Below, one piece after another: positions 8,303-12,375 of a DNA stretch of 12,375 nt. The notes under the pieces were generated by a model. That model was given only the letters and a program-made list of their open reading frames with translations, searched no databases and was not told where the DNA came from. The translations under genes were made by a program, and so were the position numbers. The stretch's first letter is position 1. Every line of letters begins with the position of its first letter. This stretch comes from JAKLDO01 sp035354435 (GTDB taxonomy: Bacteria; UBP6; UBA1177): the NCBI GenBank assembly GCA_035354435.1, contig DAOQAY010000085.1, forward strand, positions 1-12,375. The letters are read 5' to 3'.

Positions 8303-10171
8303 ATGTGCGGCATAGCCGGAATATTATCGAATGCAGAAAATCTGGCAAGAAAAGACATGCTGGTCAGAATGTGTGATTCCATTTTCCATCGCGGACCCGA
8401 TGCCGGCGGATATTTTATTGAAGGTCCTGTAGCTTTGGGACATCGCCGTCTTTCGATCATCGACATTTCAACAGGGCAGCAGCCTTTAACAAGTATCTGC
8501 GGAAATATTACTATTGTTTTTAACGGTGAAATTTATAACTTTCATGAATTAAGAGAGGAACTTACCGCTGCAGGCTATTCGTTTGGAACCAGAAGCGATA
8601 CCGAAGTGATAGTCAATCTTTATCTCGAATCAGGACATAGTTGCGTCGAGAAATTAAGAGGAATGTTTGCTTTTGCGATCTGGGATAAAAGAAACAATGA
8701 GCTTTTCATTGCAAGAGACCGCGCCGGAATTAAACCGCTGCATTATTATTCGGACGGCAGTTCTTTTATTTTCGGATCTGAAATGAAAGTACTGACAGCA
8801 TCAGACATAATTGAAAAAGAGATCGATCCTCAAGCTGTAGACGATTTTTTTACATATGGATTCATCCGTTCACCGGGATCAATCTATAAAAATGTGAGAA
8901 AACTTGAAGCCGGACACAGCCTTACTGTCAAAAATAACCCTTCAGGCGGAATCCATATTGAAAAAACTGTATACTGGAGCCTTCCGGCAAGGAATCCGGG
9001 TGAATTTAAAGATTATAACGAAGCTAAATACGCTTTGGAAAATATACTTCTTGAATCTGTACAGATGCACCTTATGAGCGAAGTTCCGCTCGGAGCATTC
9101 CTTTCGGGCGGAATAGACTCTTCAACCATAGTATGGCTGATGTCGAAGTGTTCACCCAATAAGATCAACACTTTTTCAATAGGATTTCACGAAGACAATT
9201 TCAATGAACTTGCCTACGCCAGGCTTGTCGCTGAAAAATTCGGAACAAACCACGAAGAGGAGATCGTCACACCGGATGCTGTTAAAATACTGCCGGAAAT
9301 TATTGCGCTGCATGATGAACCGTTCGGAGATCCTTCTTCAATTCCCACCTGGTATGTTTCAAAAATCGCTAAAAAACATGTGACCGTTGTCTTGAGCGGA
9401 GACGGTGGAGATGAGCTTTTTGCCGGGTACTCCAGATACTTATCACTTATAAAGGAGTATCAAACATTCAGGAACTTTCCAGAAATTTCAAAACACATCA
9501 CGGATCTATTGAAAAAAAGACTGAAAATTGAAGGAAGGAACTGGAATAAACTTTCCAGAATTTTCATGGAACCCGAAAAGCACTACTCCCTTTTCAGAAG
9601 TAATTTCAATGCTGAAATGCGGAAAAAACTCTATTCAGAAGATTTTCTCAAGCAGGTCGATTTTCGTGAAACATCAAATCTATTTGGGAAAATTCCTTCA
9701 GGATTCTCAGAAAATGACTTTTTATCAAAGATAATGGCAAGTGATTTTTATGAATATCTGCCGGATGATGTCCTGACAAAAGTCGACAGAATGAGCATGG
9801 CCCATTCACTGGAAACAAGAGTTCCGTTCTTAGATCACAAAGTTATTGAATTCTGTCAGAAACTTCCTCCGGAATATTTACTTCATGACGGAATTTCAAA
9901 ACGGATTCTCCGTGATATCATAAAACCGCATCTTCCCGAAGAAATTCTTACTCATAAAAAACACGGATTTTCTGTTCCGCTTGCAAAATGGTTTAAGAAT
10001 GAACTCAAATCGCAACTTGCAAACGCAATAGAAAGTAATGTATATAAAAATTCCGGCATGTTTAATATTGATTACATAAGAAAATTGCACTTCTTGAATA
10101 AAACCGGACAGATAAATTTATCATGGCAGATGTGGCAGCTGCTCATATTTTCAAAATGGTATGAAAAATGA
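8303..10171 (+). CDS. asnB: Glutamine-dependent asparagine synthase-type amidotransferase
   Basis: A 622-residue two-domain enzyme. The N-terminal class II glutaminase domain starts exactly at MCGIAG, so Cys2 is the nucleophile after Met removal; HRGPDAGG, GHRRLSIID, FNGEIYNF and the SDTE segment follow. The C-terminal synthetase domain has the ATP pyrophosphatase loop SGGIDSS (268-274), LSGDGGDELFAGY (from 364), and the KVDRMSMAHSLETRVPFLDH segment. Length matches AsnB/AsnO family members (about 610-640). The family makes asparagine from aspartate, ATP and glutamine, but relatives in polysaccharide loci amidate carboxyl groups of sugar acids. Sitting between a glycerophosphotransferase-like gene and a cytidylyltransferase, it may act on the glycan. 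Start is 3 bases after the preceding stop, with a strong GGGGGAGG. Its stop overlaps the next ATG (ATGA). The family is certain; the substrate is not, and the symbol refers to the family. Confidence 0.93.
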   Translation: MCGIAGILSNAENLARKDMLVRMCDSIFHRGPDAGGYFIEGPVALGHRRLSIIDISTGQQPLTSICGNITIVFNGEIYNFHELREELTAAGYSFGTRSDTEVIVNLYLESGHSCVEKLRGMFAFAIWDKRNNELFIARDRAGIKPLHYYSDGSSFIFGSEMKVLTASDIIEKEIDPQAVDDFFTYGFIRSPGSIYKNVRKLEAGHSLTVKNNPSGGIHIEKTVYWSLPARNPGEFKDYNEAKYALENILLESVQMHLMSEVPLGAFLSGGIDSSTIVWLMSKCSPNKINTFSIGFHEDNFNELAYARLVAEKFGTNHEEEIVTPDAVKILPEIIALHDEPFGDPSSIPTWYVSKIAKKHVTVVLSGDGGDELFAGYSRYLSLIKEYQTFRNFPEISKHITDLLKKRLKIEGRNWNKLSRIFMEPEKHYSLFRSNFNAEMRKKLYSEDFLKQVDFRETSNLFGKIPSGFSENDFLSKIMASDFYEYLPDDVLTKVDRMSMAHSLETRVPFLDHKVIEFCQKLPPEYLLHDGISKRILRDIIKPHLPEEILTHKKHGFSVPLAKWFKNELKSQLANAIESNVYKNSGMFNIDYIRKLHFLNKTGQINLSWQMWQLLIFSKWYEK

Positions 10172-10950
10172 AAAGAAAAGTTTATGCTATCATACTTGCA
10201 TCAGGAAAGGGTGAACGACTTCATAGCGGAATACCTAAACAATTCATTAAAATCAAAGAAAAGACTATTGTTGAACACACGATCACTGTTTTTAATGAAA
10301 GCAGCAATATAGATGAAATAATCGTTGTCATGGAGCCGTCATATAAAAATTATCTTGATGATGAAACGCTGCTCGCCGATTATAAAAAAATTTCGAAAAT
10401 AATTACTGGAGGTAGCACTAGAAGGGAAAGTTCTTCTGTCGGTGTCAATGCCGTTCCTGAAAATGATGCAAAAATCCTGATCCATGATGCGGTCAGACCT
10501 TTTATTTCAACAGATGTTATAAATGAATGTATTTCAGCACTTGATAAATATGACGCTATTGATGTTGCGATCCCTGCCACAGACACTATTATCAAAACAA
10601 ATGCGAAAAACTGTATAGAAAATATTCCCGAAAGAAAATATATGATGCAGGGACAGACTCCACAGGCATTTAATTCTCACATTATAAAAAAAGCACATGC
10701 AATGGCATTAAAGGATAATAACGAAACTGTTACGGACGACTGCGGTCTCATTTTGAAATATGGTCTTGCCGATATATTTGTCGTCAAAGGAGAGATCAAA
10801 AATATAAAAATAACATATATTGAAGATGTCGTTTATGCAGACAAGCTTTTTCAATTGCAGAACGATCTGCTCAATTCCGAGATCATATCTTCTAGACAAA
10901 ATTTTGCAAAAGAGAAAATGTTTAAAGGAAAAAATCTGTCAAGAAAATGA
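10168..10950 (+). CDS. IspD/TarI-family cytidylyltransferase, probably ribitol-5-phosphate type
   Basis: A 260-residue nucleotidyltransferase that makes a CDP-polyol (or CDP-methylerythritol) from CTP and the phosphate. Motifs in order: ILASGKGERL...PKQF (9-26, CTP-binding), GGSTRRESSSVG, HDAVRPF (106-112), IPATDTI, QGQTPQAFN (161-169), TDDC (189-192) and VKGEIKNIKIT (206-216). HDAVRPF, QGQTPQ(A/S)FN and VKGE..NIK(V/I)T resemble TarI/Bcs1 ribitol-5-phosphate cytidylyltransferases more than housekeeping IspD, and the two flanking-operon glycerophosphotransferase-like genes support a CDP-polyol role. There is a basic C-terminal extension of about 35 residues beyond the usual core. No reductase (TarJ) gene is in the window. 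ATG overlaps the AsnB-type stop (ATGA), implying translational coupling. Family high confidence, substrate moderate. Confidence 0.85.
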   Translation: MKRKVYAIILASGKGERLHSGIPKQFIKIKEKTIVEHTITVFNESSNIDEIIVVMEPSYKNYLDDETLLADYKKISKIITGGSTRRESSSVGVNAVPENDAKILIHDAVRPFISTDVINECISALDKYDAIDVAIPATDTIIKTNAKNCIENIPERKYMMQGQTPQAFNSHIIKKAHAMALKDNNETVTDDCGLILKYGLADIFVVKGEIKNIKITYIEDVVYADKLFQLQNDLLNSEIISSRQNFAKEKMFKGKNLSRK

Positions 10951-10982
10951 AAAATCAACTTGAATTGTTGTTTATGTGGTGA
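10947..10982 (+). other. Short coupled reading frame, possible true start of the last gene
   Basis: An ATG overlaps the cytidylyltransferase stop as ATGA, exactly like the preceding junction at 10168. Its frame runs only 11 codons (MKNQLELLFMW) before TGA at 10980-10982. One added base near the GTGGTG at 10976-10981 would join it in frame to the following transferase, giving MKNQLELLFMWVIPLVV and a protein of about 445 residues. It may thus be the displaced N-terminus of that gene, created by a one-base deletion or a sequence error; or it may be meaningless. Confidence 0.4.
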
Positions 10983-12283
10983 TACCATTGGTTGTTATTT
11001 TTTATGTTGGTATTTCTGTTGTGAAATTTAATTTACTTGAAAAAATCAAACTCTCTTTGAGATCTTCTGCTGAAACAGAAAAAAACAGTAAAATCAGGGT
11101 ATTATTCTGGAACACAACTTTTCAGGCAGACAACCTTACACTGGCGAGATATCTTGACAGTCATCCAGATTTTTCAGTAGCAGTCGTCTTGCATGACAAA
11201 GCAAACCTTGTAAACGAACCTGTTCATAAATTACTGCCGTTGAAATGTGAAATATACGACAGGGACGATCCGGCAGTTTTTTCCAGAATTAAAAAGTTCG
11301 ATCCAGTCATAACAATTGTTGACAATCATTTTCCACCGAAAAAATTATCTCCATATCTTTTCGTTCTCTGGCATGGTTTCGGATGGAAAGGACCGAACGA
11401 TAAAATCGAATTTGCTCAAATTCACAAATCAATAAAAAGATTAACAGGATTCTCTTCTTTTAAACCTAATCCAAGATTCCGGTGGCAATGTTTCGGAAAA
11501 ACTGATCTTGAACATAGAAATACTGTTTCCGGCTTTGCAAGAGAAAATCTTCTTGATCTCGGTTCAGCTTTTACAGATGATCTTGTCAATTCTAAATTTT
11601 CCAGAGAAGATATTATAAAATTCTATCCCGACCAGTTTCAAAACAGGAAAATAGCACTTATTGCCTGTACATGGCATTACGGCAGAATGTTTTCACATTG
11701 GGGAGATGATATCGAAATACTTACCAGACTTTCAGATCTTTTTGAAGAGAGAAATTTTGCCGTAATTTTAAGACTTCATGACAAAAAACGATTTGATCCT
11801 TCTTATCTTGAAGCACTTGAAAAGTTTGCTTCTAAACACAAAAATTTTCTTCTTAAATTCAAGGACTCGGACAAAGATAATCTTTTAGATATTTGTGTTT
11901 CTGACATTATGATAAGCAATTTCTCCAGTATATTGAACTACTTTTATGCGACTTTAAAACCCAGCATTCATATCTATCCGGTTACATCCAAACAGGAAGC
12001 CTTTTTGTGGCGTGTCTGGAAAAAAGGAACCGTTCAGATATCAGAAGTTCCATCAGCTGATTTTGTCTGGAAACTGCCTCCTGAAGAAAATGGAGGTCTG
12101 CTTGCCAAATCCGTTGATGAATTAGTAAATGCAATTATCACAGCTGATAAAGATACTGACTGCTGTAAAGAAAAATCTATCGAATTCATAAACCGCCATA
12201 TGGCATCAGTTGACGGAAACACCTGCAAAAGAATAGCTGATGCCTTAACTGATTTCGTTACTCAACCCGATAAAAATATATAA
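10976..12283 (+). CDS. CDP-glycerol glycerophosphotransferase-like protein (TagB/TagF-related), copy 2
   Basis: A 435-residue paralog of the protein at 7091-8299. From about residue 42 it follows that protein closely: VLFWNTTFQAD, VDNHFP, LWHGFGWK (H133), TWHYGRM (H234), LHDKKRFDP (H268), SDIMISNFSS (around 314), EENGG, and DCCKEKS near the end. It likely transfers a polyol-phosphate group at the inner membrane face. Unlike copy 1 it has an N-terminal extension of about 40 residues that starts with a hydrophobic stretch (IPLVVIFYVGISVV) followed by basic residues, which could anchor it in the membrane. The start is uncertain: the frame opens after a TGA at 10961, contains no ATG before the core, and the first candidate is GTG at 10976 with no ribosome site. 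See the ATGA-overlapping frame at 10947. The body of the gene is intact to its TAA. Confidence 0.75.
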   Translation: MVIPLVVIFYVGISVVKFNLLEKIKLSLRSSAETEKNSKIRVLFWNTTFQADNLTLARYLDSHPDFSVAVVLHDKANLVNEPVHKLLPLKCEIYDRDDPAVFSRIKKFDPVITIVDNHFPPKKLSPYLFVLWHGFGWKGPNDKIEFAQIHKSIKRLTGFSSFKPNPRFRWQCFGKTDLEHRNTVSGFARENLLDLGSAFTDDLVNSKFSREDIIKFYPDQFQNRKIALIACTWHYGRMFSHWGDDIEILTRLSDLFEERNFAVILRLHDKKRFDPSYLEALEKFASKHKNFLLKFKDSDKDNLLDICVSDIMISNFSSILNYFYATLKPSIHIYPVTSKQEAFLWRVWKKGTVQISEVPSADFVWKLPPEENGGLLAKSVDELVNAIITADKDTDCCKEKSIEFINRHMASVDGNTCKRIADALTDFVTQPDKNI

Positions 12284-12375
12284 GTAATTCTTTTTATATC
12301 TAATTAATAGAGTTGTTTTTGAACTTGTCTTAAAAAACTTATGGAATAAAAAAAAATGAGGCGACGACCTACTTT
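12284..12375 (+). other. Downstream region; possible start of another gene at 12356
   Basis: AT-rich spacer after the right operon. No hairpin plus T-run terminator is visible; the 6-base inverted pair ATAAGT/ACTTAT is separated by about 50 bases and has no T-run. An ATG at 12356, with GGA about 10 bases upstream, opens a frame (MRRRPT) that runs off the window, so it may be the next gene, but 20 bases cannot support a call. Confidence 0.25.

Noticed and set aside
10964..10982. Programmed -1 frameshifting as the explanation for the broken start of the last gene
   Set aside because: No canonical slippery heptamer (X XXY YYZ) or strong downstream stem is visible; an indel or a GTG start is simpler.
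12284..12355. Possible terminator after the right operon (ATAAGT ... ACTTAT)
   Set aside because: The arms are only 6 bases, AT-rich, about 50 bases apart and not followed by a T-run.
1..12375. CRISPR arrays, tRNA/rRNA genes, insertion sequences, prophage or defence genes
   Set aside because: No regularly spaced repeats, no RNA-gene signatures and no transposase- or nuclease-like protein motifs were found on either strand.

Overview
The window holds seven protein-coding genes in two divergent, tightly packed operons that share one short intergenic region (6891-7090). No RNA gene, insertion sequence or CRISPR array was seen. The DNA is AT-rich by eye. The content is that of a cell-surface polysaccharide / polyol-phosphate polymer locus in a bacterium. 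The very large 2-hydroxyacyl-CoA dehydratase-activase-type protein, an oxygen-sensitive iron-sulfur family typical of strict anaerobes, points to an anaerobic lifestyle. The phylum cannot be assigned from these sequences alone.

Left operon (minus strand, transcribed from about 6914 down to 76): a GT4-family glycosyltransferase (6890-5733), a Wzx/MATE-like polysaccharide flippase (5740-4223), and a 1384-residue double-ASKHA activase/dehydratase-like iron-sulfur protein (4230-76). Both junctions are 8-base overlaps, so the redox protein appears translationally coupled to glycan assembly and export genes.

Right operon (plus strand, 7091 to 12283): a CDP-glycerol glycerophosphotransferase-like protein (7091-8299), a glutamine-dependent asparagine synthase-type amidotransferase (8303-10171), an IspD/TarI-family cytidylyltransferase that resembles ribitol-5-phosphate cytidylyltransferase (10168-10950), and a second, paralogous glycerophosphotransferase-like protein (10976-12283). 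The two transferases share the same set of motifs.

A reasonable reading is that the cytidylyltransferase makes a CDP-polyol, the two paralogous transferases add polyol-phosphate (or a related phospho-group) to a lipid- or sugar-linked acceptor, the AsnB-type enzyme may amidate a carboxylate on the glycan, the GT4 enzyme extends the sugar chain, and the flippase moves lipid-linked units across the inner membrane. The role of the activase-like protein here is unexplained and is one of the most interesting points. The other is the start of the last gene. It lacks an ATG and a ribosome site, yet an ATG overlapping the upstream stop opens a frame that dies after 11 codons, one base out of register, which suggests a frameshift, a sequence error or a non-ATG start.
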